From NCBI GenBank assembly GCA_902767845.1, contig CACXIV010000009.1:1-64000 (forward strand): 64,000 nucleotides of DNA. Reading direction: 5' to 3'. Positions 8,549 through 15,692 of this stretch are shown here, one piece after another. The notes under the pieces are model-generated. The model ran no database searches, was not told where the DNA came from, and saw only the letters and a program-made list of their open reading frames with translations. Every line of letters starts with the position of its first letter. Within the stretch, counting starts at the first letter, position 1. The position numbers were made by a program, and so were the translations under genes. The stretch is from an uncultured Ruminococcus sp. GTDB lineage: Bacteria; Bacillota; Clostridia; Oscillospirales; Acutalibacteraceae.

Positions 8549-10615
8549 ATGAAAAAATCAAGTAAATTTTTATCGTTGATTTTGTCGTTTTTCATAATTG
8601 CGTCGTGCTTTGGCAGCCTTAACGTATTTGCTGCCGAAAACGACGATAATGCTTTGGATAACCGTACATATCAATTTGACATTTCCGACGCTACGCTTGT
8701 TCAGCGGTATTGCGCGTATATTGAGCTGCTGTCGGAAGAACAGCTGCGGCTTTATGACGTAAACTTTGACGGATTCGTTACTATCGGCGACGCGACGTCG
8801 ATCCAAATGCACATAGCCGGGCTGATCGACATCCACAGCGAGGAGTACCAAAGCATGCGCCCCGGAGACGATTATCCGGAGGACGCTTCCGGCGAATACC
8901 CGACAGCGGATTTTACAGAGGAAATTACGGAGGAAGTAACAGAGGAAATTACAGAGGAAACAACAGAGGAAACGACGGCGGAGCCTACAGAGCTCGCCAC
9001 GGAGGGCTCATCTGAAACAGACCCCGAAATACCGTCCGAAACGACACACGTGCGCTTCGGTAAGGATATCATATATATGGGCGTTAACGAGAATTTTATT
9101 CTTGAGGTTGATACAAACGCCGCCGAATACACTGTTTCCTCATCAGACGAGAGTATCGTACGCGTTTCGGAAAACCTCAAGCTCACACCCTGCGCGACGG
9201 GCAGCGCTGTTATAACCTGCACGGCTGCCGACGGTACGCAAGCCGAGTGCGAGGTGTACGTCGGACGTGAGGTGAGCTCGCTTAAAATGAGCGCCTCCTC
9301 GATAACCGCGGGACTTGGCGAGAGCGTTTATCTTGAATGTACCCCGGAGGACAGCGGCGCGTACGCGGCAAATATGTTTTTCAGCTCCTCTGACGAGAAC
9401 GTCGCCGCGGTTGATAGCGAAACCGGAATGATAACGGCGGTCGGTTTGGGTTCCGCGCAGGTCTGCTGCGAACTGATCAACGGCGTGACCGCAGTGTGTT
9501 CGGTAACGGTAAAGGAGTTTTCCGAAACCGTCTCGTTAAATGCCGGTTCCGTCACTGCCGGAGTGGGAGAGCAGTTGAGATTCAACGCGAATCCTGAAAG
9601 CGGCAAGGCCGTATATAACCGATATTTTTATTCGGAGGACGAGAACATCGTCCGTGTCGATAAGGTTAGCGGAACAATGGTTGGCGTATCGGCAGGCTCT
9701 GCGCGGATATACTGCGAGCTTCCGAACGGCTACAGGGCGTACGCGGATGTCAGTATTCTGTCCGCTCCGAAAAGCATAAGGCTGAACGCTTCGTCCTCAA
9801 AGATCAAGGTGGGCGATGTCGTCAGGCTTACCGAGTCGTTTAACGAAGGCTCATACAACACCCCGTACACGCTTGAATGGTCAAGCTCAGACAAGGCTGT
9901 CAGCATAGAAGGTCGCTCGGGCTATTCCGTCACGCTAAAGGCGAAGGCTCTCGGTACCGCGGTCATCACCGCAAAGGCGTACAACGGCGTTACCGCGAAA
10001 TGTACCGTAACAGTCAGCGGAAGCAAGGTGAAATGTATCGACATTTCCTCATGGCAGGGCAGTAACGTCGATTTTAAAAAGATCAAGGCGTCGGGAATAG
10101 ATTATGTAATAATCCGCGCAGGCTTCGGCAAAACAGCCGATAACCGTTTTACGCTTTATTATGACAGGGCAAAGGCGGCCGGCTTGAAGATAGGCTCGTA
10201 CTGGTACATGTGCGCGAATAACTATAATGAATCGAAAGCCGAGGCTCAGGCTTGCCTGAAGGTTCTTGGCGGCAGAAAGCTTGATCTGCCGTTCTATTAC
10301 GACATAGAGGAGCCGTATTCGCTTTCTAACAACACTCAGACCGAGCTCACGAATATGGCGGTGGTGTTCTGCGATACGCTAAAGGCGAAGGGCTACAAGG
10401 TCGGTACCTACGCGAGCGGCAGCGTATACGCCCGAAATTATAAGCTTAACACCGATTTGTTAAGAAAGAAGGGCTATTCGATCTGGAACGCCGAATGGGC
10501 GTCGTCAAACACCGTGGCCTGCGATATCTGGCAGTACGCCGACGACGGCTCGGTAAGCGGAATCGACGGCAACGTCGATATGGATCTGATCTATAATCTC
10601 TACATAGAGGACTGA
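8549..10615 (+). CDS. Secreted GH25 lysozyme with N-terminal dockerin and Ig-like domains
   Basis: Domains in order: a signal peptide (1-28, cleavage after VFA); a dockerin-like module (about 45-95) with a degenerate first repeat (ISDATLVQRY) and one canonical calcium loop D70-V-N72-F-D74-G-F-V-T78 ending at D81; a Thr/Glu-rich linker (about 115-155, TEEITEEVTEE type); three or four Big_2 Ig-like repeats (about 165-490); and a C-terminal GH25 muramidase (about 494-685). The muramidase shows DISSWQG at its start and the D585-I-E587 pair in YYDIEEP, the GH25 catalytic region, and ends with SGIDGNVDMD. GH25 enzymes cut the MurNAc-GlcNAc bond of peptidoglycan. The dockerin implies docking on a scaffold or surface cohesin. 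It is a single-gene unit with its own promoter and a downstream bidirectional terminator. Confidence 0.88.
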   Translation: MKKSSKFLSLILSFFIIASCFGSLNVFAAENDDNALDNRTYQFDISDATLVQRYCAYIELLSEEQLRLYDVNFDGFVTIGDATSIQMHIAGLIDIHSEEYQSMRPGDDYPEDASGEYPTADFTEEITEEVTEEITEETTEETTAEPTELATEGSSETDPEIPSETTHVRFGKDIIYMGVNENFILEVDTNAAEYTVSSSDESIVRVSENLKLTPCATGSAVITCTAADGTQAECEVYVGREVSSLKMSASSITAGLGESVYLECTPEDSGAYAANMFFSSSDENVAAVDSETGMITAVGLGSAQVCCELINGVTAVCSVTVKEFSETVSLNAGSVTAGVGEQLRFNANPESGKAVYNRYFYSEDENIVRVDKVSGTMVGVSAGSARIYCELPNGYRAYADVSILSAPKSIRLNASSSKIKVGDVVRLTESFNEGSYNTPYTLEWSSSDKAVSIEGRSGYSVTLKAKALGTAVITAKAYNGVTAKCTVTVSGSKVKCIDISSWQGSNVDFKKIKASGIDYVIIRAGFGKTADNRFTLYYDRAKAAGLKIGSYWYMCANNYNESKAEAQACLKVLGGRKLDLPFYYDIEEPYSLSNNTQTELTNMAVVFCDTLKAKGYKVGTYASGSVYARNYKLNTDLLRKKGYSIWNAEWASSNTVACDIWQYADDGSVSGIDGNVDMDLIYNLYIED

Positions 10616-10625
10616 AAAAAATAAC

Positions 10626-10656
10626 GGGCTGTCCGCACGCACTGTGCCGACAGCCC
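10626..10656. terminator. Bidirectional terminator between the lysozyme gene and hisF
   Basis: GGGCTGTC pairs with GACAGCCC, extended by GCAC/GTGC across one C-C mismatch. A run of A lies on the left and T on the right, so it can serve both converging genes. Confidence 0.8.
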
Positions 10657-10674
10657 TTTGAATTTTAAGTAGTA

Positions 10675-11430
10675 TTAAAATCTTACAGGTATGCCCTTTT
10701 CGCTGAGGTACTTTTTTAATTCGGGGATCGGTATCTCGCCGAAGTGGAACAGAGACGCCGCCAGCACCGCGTCCGCCTTTCCAACGGTGAACGCGTCGTA
10801 AAAATGCTCGAGCGCGCCTGCGCCGCCGCTCGCGATAACGGGGATCCCGACCCTTTCGGAAACGGCTCTTGTGAGCTCGAGGTCGTAGCCCTTTTTCTGA
10901 CCGTCCTCGTCCATGCTCGTCAGCAATATCTCTCCTGCGCCGAGGCTTTCGCATTTAACCGCCCATTCAACGGCGTCGATCCCCATGGGCGTCCTTCCGC
11001 CGTGAACGTATACCTCCCAGCCGCTGCCGTTACGCTTTGCGTCTATCGCGGCAACAACGCACTGGCTTCCGAATTTATACGCCGCCTCGCTGATAAGCTC
11101 GGGACGGTAGACCGCCGCAGAATTGACCGATACCTTGTCGGCGCCGGCTCTGAGCAGGGCGTTGAAGTCGTCGACGCTCCTTATTCCGCCGCCTACGGTA
11201 AACGGTATAAAGATGGTGTTCGCCACCTTTTCGACCATGTCTATGGTGATATTTCTGGAATCGCTCGACGCCGTGATGTCGAGAAATACAAGCTCGTCAG
11301 CGCCCTGAGCGTCGTACTGCTTAGCGCACTCAACGGGATCGCCGGCGTCAACGAGGTTTACAAAGCTCATTCCCTTTACGACTCTGCCGTTGTTCACGTC
11401 GAGGCAGGGGATAATCCTTTTTGCGTACAT
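10675..11430 (-). CDS. hisF: Imidazole glycerol phosphate synthase, cyclase subunit HisF
   Basis: The 251-residue protein has the usual HisF length and is a (beta/alpha)8 barrel. It shows the [15 protein letters not shown] opening with catalytic Asp11, phosphate-binding GGGIRS and ASGGAG segments, and AIDAKR with the second catalytic Asp near 130. With HisH it converts PRFAR and ammonia to imidazole glycerol phosphate and AICAR, linking histidine and purine synthesis. It lies 3 bases downstream of hisH in the same transcript. No other his gene lies in the window, so the pathway is split in this genome. Confidence 0.97.
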   Translation of the reverse strand: MYAKRIIPCLDVNNGRVVKGMSFVNLVDAGDPVECAKQYDAQGADELVFLDITASSDSRNITIDMVEKVANTIFIPFTVGGGIRSVDDFNALLRAGADKVSVNSAAVYRPELISEAAYKFGSQCVVAAIDAKRNGSGWEVYVHGGRTPMGIDAVEWAVKCESLGAGEILLTSMDEDGQKKGYDLELTRAVSERVGIPVIASGGAGALEHFYDAFTVGKADAVLAASLFHFGEIPIPELKKYLSEKGIPVRF

Positions 11431-11433
11431 CTT

Positions 11434-12048
11434 TTAACCTCCTACGATATCGACAAAGTTTTTCAGGATCTTCAGTCCGGTGCTTCCGCTTTTTTCGGGG
11501 TGGAACTGGGTGGCGAATACATTTCCGCGCTCAACCGCCGCGTCAATGGTGACGCCGTATTCTGTCTGAGCCGCGACGATATCCCTGTCTGCTGCGTTTA
11601 GGTAGTACGAGTGTACAAAGTAAACGTAGGGCTCCTCGCCGATCCCTTTAAAAAGGCGGCTGCCGTCCTTTATCTTTATGCTGTTCCAGCCCATATGCGG
11701 TATTTTCAGACCCTCGCCGCCCGGGATCTTTGTTATCGTTCCGTCAAAGATACCCAAGCCCTCGGCGCCCTCGCTCTCCTCGCTGCCGGGGAAAAGGAGC
11801 TGCAGTCCGAGGCAAATGCCCAAAAACGGTTTGCCGCTGTTGATGAACCCGGTTACAGCGTCCCTGATGCCGAATTTGTTTAGGCTGTCGACGGTGTCGC
11901 CGAACGATCCCACGCCGGGCAGCACCGCGCCGTCGGCTGATAAAATCTCATCCTTTTTGTTGGTTATAAAGCAGTCGCAGCCAATGTGCCTGAACGCCTT
12001 GCTCACGCTTTGGATATTGCCTGCGCCGTAATCAATGATCGCGATCAT
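11434..12048 (-). CDS. hisH: Imidazole glycerol phosphate synthase, glutamine amidotransferase HisH
   Basis: The 204-residue class I glutamine amidotransferase has nucleophile Cys79 in GICLGLQLL and the H183-P-E185 pair in FHPEKSG, completing the Cys-His-Glu triad. It releases ammonia from glutamine and channels it to HisF. It is the first gene of the hisHF unit; an AAGGAG ribosome site precedes the ATG and a clear promoter lies upstream. Confidence 0.97.
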   Translation of the reverse strand: MIAIIDYGAGNIQSVSKAFRHIGCDCFITNKKDEILSADGAVLPGVGSFGDTVDSLNKFGIRDAVTGFINSGKPFLGICLGLQLLFPGSEESEGAEGLGIFDGTITKIPGGEGLKIPHMGWNSIKIKDGSRLFKGIGEEPYVYFVHSYYLNAADRDIVAAQTEYGVTIDAAVERGNVFATQFHPEKSGSTGLKILKNFVDIVGG

Positions 12049-12077
12049 AGAAACTCCTTAGAATTTTATTTGAGTTT

Positions 12078-12106
12078 ATATTAACATATAAGGCGATATT
12101 TTGCAA
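12078..12106 (-). promoter_or_regulatory. Promoter for hisHF
   Basis: On the minus strand TTGCAA (12106-12101) and TAATAT (12083-12078) are 17 bp apart, ending 29 bases from the hisH start. Confidence 0.7.
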
Positions 12107-12152
12107 CAAAAAGATTTCAGGTTTCAAAAATATAATTAAATTTTTGATATTC

Positions 12153-12180
12153 TCCTGCAAAATTCTTGAAAAATGCAGGA
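12153..12180 (+). promoter_or_regulatory. Inverted repeat over the rpiR -35 box (possible operator)
   Basis: TCCTGCA (12153-12159) and TGCAGGA (12174-12180) are perfect inverted copies 21 bp apart centre to centre, two helical turns, spanning the -35 element. The spacing fits a dimeric repressor and suggests autoregulation by the RpiR-type protein just downstream. No binding site is known for this protein. Confidence 0.45.
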
Positions 12181-12194
12181 TGATGTGATAAAAT
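12166..12194 (+). promoter_or_regulatory. Promoter of the rpiR-cmk-ispH/rpsA operon
   Basis: TTGAAA (12166-12171) and TAAAAT (12189-12194) are 17 bp apart. Transcription should start near 12201, downstream of the ATG at 12197, which decides the regulator's start at 12230. Confidence 0.7.
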
Positions 12195-12229
12195 GAATGT
12201 CAGACAATAAAAATTCGGGAGTAAGGATT

Positions 12230-13120
12230 ATGATAACACATCTTCTTACAAGAATAGATTTGATGATGAGCAGCTTTTCAAAGGGTCAAAAGCGTATCGC
12301 TCTGTACATTGAGGAGCACTACGACAAGGCGGCGTTCATGACCGCCTCAAAGCTCGGCGAGACCGTAGGCGTATCGGAGAGCACCGTCGTAAGGTTCGCC
12401 ACAGAGCTGGGCTATGACGGATATCCCAAGCTGCAAAAGGCTATGCAGGAGATGATCCGCAACAAGCTCACCTCGGTTCAGAGGATCGAGGTCACCTCGA
12501 GCCGTATCGGAGACGGAAACGTCCTCGACAGCGTGCTCAATCAGGATATCGAAAAGATCCGCAGAACGATAGAGGAGACCTCGCACGAGGACTTTGAGCG
12601 CGCGGTAGACGAGATCTGCAAGGCAAAGAGGATATACATCTTCGGCGTGCGCTCCACAGCCGCTATCGCCAACTTCCTCGCGTATTACTTTGAGCTTATC
12701 TTTGACAACAATGTTATTGTTATAAACACCACCAGCGCCACCACCACATACGAGCATATTTTCAGAATGACGAGCGACGACGTTATCATCGGCATTTCCT
12801 TTCCGCGCTACAGCAAAATGGCGATCGAGGCCATGAACTTCGCCCGTCTGCGCGGAGCACATTCTATCGCGATAACCGACAGCATGGCGTCGCCGATCAT
12901 CAGCTCGGCGGATTCGGTGCTTATCGCGCGCAGCGACATGGCTTCTGTCGTTGATTCGCTCGTAGCGCCGCTGAGCTTAATCAACGCGCTTATCGTCGCC
13001 ACCGTCCTCAAAAAGAAGGACGAGGTGTCCGAGACCTTCCGCGAGCTCGAGCAGGTTTGGAACCGCGAGGACGTATACGCTAGTCACGACGAAAACGAGA
13101 AAAAGCCTGATGATAAGTAA
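12230..13120 (+). CDS. RpiR/MurR-family transcriptional regulator
   Basis: The 296-residue protein has an N-terminal HTH_6 domain (about 1-77, with SKLGETVGVSESTVVRFATELGYDGYPKLQ) and a C-terminal SIS domain (about 115-250, FGVRSTAAIANFLAYY), which binds phosphosugars in this family. RpiR regulators control sugar-phosphate or amino-sugar genes. ATG 12230 was chosen: GGGAGTAAGGA lies just upstream, whereas ATG 12197 has no ribosome site and falls before the predicted transcript start. It leads an operon with a flavoprotein, cmk, plsC and ispH-rpsA, none of which is a classic RpiR target, so control may be of itself or of distant genes. Its 3' end overlaps the next start by 11 bases. Confidence 0.9.
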   Translation: MITHLLTRIDLMMSSFSKGQKRIALYIEEHYDKAAFMTASKLGETVGVSESTVVRFATELGYDGYPKLQKAMQEMIRNKLTSVQRIEVTSSRIGDGNVLDSVLNQDIEKIRRTIEETSHEDFERAVDEICKAKRIYIFGVRSTAAIANFLAYYFELIFDNNVIVINTTSATTTYEHIFRMTSDDVIIGISFPRYSKMAIEAMNFARLRGAHSIAITDSMASPIISSADSVLIARSDMASVVDSLVAPLSLINALIVATVLKKKDEVSETFRELEQVWNREDVYASHDENEKKPDDK

Positions 13121-14348
13121 AAAGGTAGCGGTGATCGGAGCCGGAGCCGCGGGCTTGATGGCGGCAGGCACGGCGGCGGAGCTCGGCGCAAAGGTCACGC
13201 TGATAGAAAAAAATCCAAAGGTCGGACGAAAAATAATGATAACCGGCAAGGGCAGGTGCAACCTGACGAATAACTGCGACGTCCAGACCTTTATAAACAA
13301 CGTCCCGGTAAACGGCAGGTTCCTGTACTCCGCTGTCAGCAATTTTTCCACAGCCGACGCCATGGATTTCTTTGAAGGGCGCGGATTAAAGCTCAAAACC
13401 GAGCGCGGCAACAGGGTGTTTCCCTTGTCCGACAAATCGGTAGACGTTGTCGATACGCTGTATTCATATATAAAAAGCAGCGGCGTTAAGCTTGTTCACG
13501 ACTCGGCAAGGTCGCTTATCCTCGACGACGGTTACGTCGCCGGAGTAAGCTGCGGGGGCGGCGATCACTACGCCGACAGCGTAATAATCTGCTGCGGAGG
13601 AAAAAGCTATCCGCTTACCGGCTCCACCGGCGACGGATATATGCTTGCACGGCAGGCAGGGCATACCGTTACGGAATTGAAGCCCTCGCTCGTTCCTCTG
13701 ATGAGTTCGGACGGCGACTGCAAGTCGATGCAGGGTCTGGCGCTTAAAAACGTCGCTTTGAAAATAGTCAGTAATAATTCTAAAAAAGAAGTATACACCG
13801 ATTTCGGCGAAATGCTCTTTACGCATTTCGGCATAAGCGGACCCATGGTGCTGTCCGCCAGCTCCCACATAAGGGACATCAAAAACGGCGAGTACACCGC
13901 GGTGATCGACCTTAAACCGGCGCTCGATCATCAGCAGCTCGACAAGCGCCTGCAAAACGAGTTCAGGGCAAACTCAAACAAGGACGTTTCAAACTCGTTT
14001 TCAAAGCTTCTGCCAAAGAAGATCATCGTACCGGTGCTCAAGCGCTGGGGAGTGCCCTTCGACAAAAAATGCAACGTGATAACAAAGGAGGAGCGCCGAG
14101 CGCTTTGCGGAATACTAAAGGGCTTTGCGATCGACATAACCGGCTTTCGCCCGATAGAGGAGGCAATAATCACCTCGGGAGGGGTAAAGACCTCTGAGAT
14201 CGACCCGAAAACAATGGAGAGCAAACTTGTGAGCGGACTGTATTTCGCCGGAGAGGTGATCGACTGCGACGCCTACACGGGCGGCTTCAATCTTCAAATA
14301 GCGTGGAGCACGGGAAGGCTTGCGGGTCAAAGCGCATCATATTTATAA
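13110..14348 (+). CDS. HI0933/YhiN-family FAD-dependent flavoprotein
   Basis: The 412-residue protein starts with a Rossmann dinucleotide motif (GAGAAGLMAAGTAAELGA), then the family signature GRKIMITGKGRCNLTN near residue 40. It ends with the FAD-contacting GLYFAGEVIDCDAYTGGFNLQIAWSTG type segment. Members of this family are often named BaiN or NAD(P)/FAD-dependent oxidoreductase; the physiological substrate is mostly unknown, and the bile-acid assignment should not be assumed here. It is translationally coupled to the regulator upstream. A paralog lies at the right end of the window. Confidence 0.9.
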   Translation: MISKKVAVIGAGAAGLMAAGTAAELGAKVTLIEKNPKVGRKIMITGKGRCNLTNNCDVQTFINNVPVNGRFLYSAVSNFSTADAMDFFEGRGLKLKTERGNRVFPLSDKSVDVVDTLYSYIKSSGVKLVHDSARSLILDDGYVAGVSCGGGDHYADSVIICCGGKSYPLTGSTGDGYMLARQAGHTVTELKPSLVPLMSSDGDCKSMQGLALKNVALKIVSNNSKKEVYTDFGEMLFTHFGISGPMVLSASSHIRDIKNGEYTAVIDLKPALDHQQLDKRLQNEFRANSNKDVSNSFSKLLPKKIIVPVLKRWGVPFDKKCNVITKEERRALCGILKGFAIDITGFRPIEEAIITSGGVKTSEIDPKTMESKLVSGLYFAGEVIDCDAYTGGFNLQIAWSTGRLAGQSASYL

Positions 14349-14384
14349 AAACTACGATTTATATAACAGAAAGGAATACTATAT

Positions 14385-15053
14385 ATGTATACTGCAGTTG
14401 CACTTGACGGACCCGCGGGCGCGGGTAAATCCTCGATCGCCAAACGCGCGGCTAAGGAGCTCGATTTTATCTATGTCGACACGGGCGCGCTTTACCGCAC
14501 CGTCGGCTACGCCGCCACGCTTGAGGGCATAGAGCCCGTAGATTCCCCCGAGGTCGATTCGCTTCTGACAAGGATAGCGGTAGACCTCACCTTCAACGAC
14601 AGGGGCGAGCAGATAGTTTTGCTCAACGGAGAGGACGTTTCGTCCTTCATCCGCACTCCCGAGGCTTCAATGACCGCCTCAAAGATCTCGGCTATCCCCA
14701 AAGTCAGAGCCTTCCTGCTCGATTTGCAGAGAAATATGGCTAAAACCCACAATGTTATCATGGACGGCAGGGACATCGGCACGGTGGTTCTGCCCGACGC
14801 TCAGGTCAAGATATTCCTCACCGCGTCGCCCGAGGCGCGCGCGGGACGCAGATACAAGGAGCTTATCGAAAAGGGAATGAATGTCAATTACAAGGACATA
14901 CTAAAGGACGTGATCGCCCGAGATTACAACGATTCCCACCGCGAGACCGCTCCGCTAAAGCCCGCGGAGGGCTGCGTTACGGTCGATACCACCGAGCTCG
15001 ACTTTGAACAGAGCGTGGCAAAAATCATTTCAGTAATAAAGGAGAAACTATAA
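14385..15053 (+). CDS. cmk: Cytidylate kinase
   Basis: The 222-residue protein carries the P-loop GPAGAGKSS at 9-17, YVDTGALYR for substrate binding, the MDGRDIGTVVLPDA segment and the RRYKEL lid region, all typical of Cmk. It phosphorylates CMP and dCMP with ATP for nucleotide and phospholipid supply. The ribosome site is GAAAGGA. It abuts plsC with no gap (stop 15051-15053, next ATG 15054). The cmk-plsC-ispH/rpsA order is common in Clostridia. Confidence 0.96.
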   Translation: MYTAVALDGPAGAGKSSIAKRAAKELDFIYVDTGALYRTVGYAATLEGIEPVDSPEVDSLLTRIAVDLTFNDRGEQIVLLNGEDVSSFIRTPEASMTASKISAIPKVRAFLLDLQRNMAKTHNVIMDGRDIGTVVLPDAQVKIFLTASPEARAGRRYKELIEKGMNVNYKDILKDVIARDYNDSHRETAPLKPAEGCVTVDTTELDFEQSVAKIISVIKEKL

Positions 15054-15692
15054 ATGGCTCAGTCAAAAATTCTTTATACGATCGGCAAGGGGATACTTCT
15101 TCCGTCGTATAAGCTTTTGTACCGCTATAAAAACATCGGCAGCGACAAGATCCCGTCGGACGGCGGCTTTATATTAGCCTCAAACCACATGTCCTTTTCG
15201 GATCCCGTGCTGCTGGGGCTTTGCATCAAAAGAAGGCTCTACTTTATGGCGAAAATCGAGCTTTTCAAAAATAAATTTGCCGGAGCGCTTATCCGCGCGC
15301 TGGGAGCGTTCCCTGTAGAGCGCGGCGCCGGCGACGGAAAGGCGATAAAAACCGGCGAGGATCTGATCAGGGAAGGCAACGCCATGACCATCTTCATCGA
15401 GGGCGGAAGAAGCAAAACAGGAGAACTGCTCCGTCCGCGAAGCGGCTGCGCGCTCGTAGCCCAGCAGATGCAGGTTCCCGTTGTGCCGGCGTGTATAACG
15501 ATAGTCGGCAACCCAAAGCACAAGTTCGCCAAAAGGGTGATCCACTTTGGCGATCCGCTTACTCCGCAGGAGCTCGGGCTAACCACGGTCGGCGACAGGC
15601 GCGAGCTAAAGAACGCCTCGTCGAGAATAATGGGCGAAATCAAAAAGATGAGGGAAGAGGATCTTGAAAAATACAAGAATAAAAAAGGCTGA
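15054..15692 (+). CDS. plsC: 1-acyl-sn-glycerol-3-phosphate acyltransferase
   Basis: The 212-residue protein shows the acyltransferase NHxxxxD motif as N44-H45...D50 (NHMSFSD) and the acceptor-site EGGRS motif (usually EGTRS). It adds the second acyl chain to lysophosphatidate, giving phosphatidic acid at the membrane. The N-terminus has a weak hydrophobic segment (LYTIGKGILLPSYKLLY). It overlaps the next gene by 29 bases, so expression is tightly coupled. Confidence 0.93.
   Translation: MAQSKILYTIGKGILLPSYKLLYRYKNIGSDKIPSDGGFILASNHMSFSDPVLLGLCIKRRLYFMAKIELFKNKFAGALIRALGAFPVERGAGDGKAIKTGEDLIREGNAMTIFIEGGRSKTGELLRPRSGCALVAQQMQVPVVPACITIVGNPKHKFAKRVIHFGDPLTPQELGLTTVGDRRELKNASSRIMGEIKKMREEDLEKYKNKKG

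Noticed and set aside
8917..8990. GAG/ACA-rich repetitive stretch as a CRISPR or satellite
   Set aside because: It encodes the Thr/Glu linker of the lysozyme in frame; units are short and degenerate with no spacers.
12197..12229. ATG at 12197 as start of the RpiR regulator
   Set aside because: It lies upstream of the predicted transcript start (about 12201) and has no ribosome site; ATG 12230 has one.
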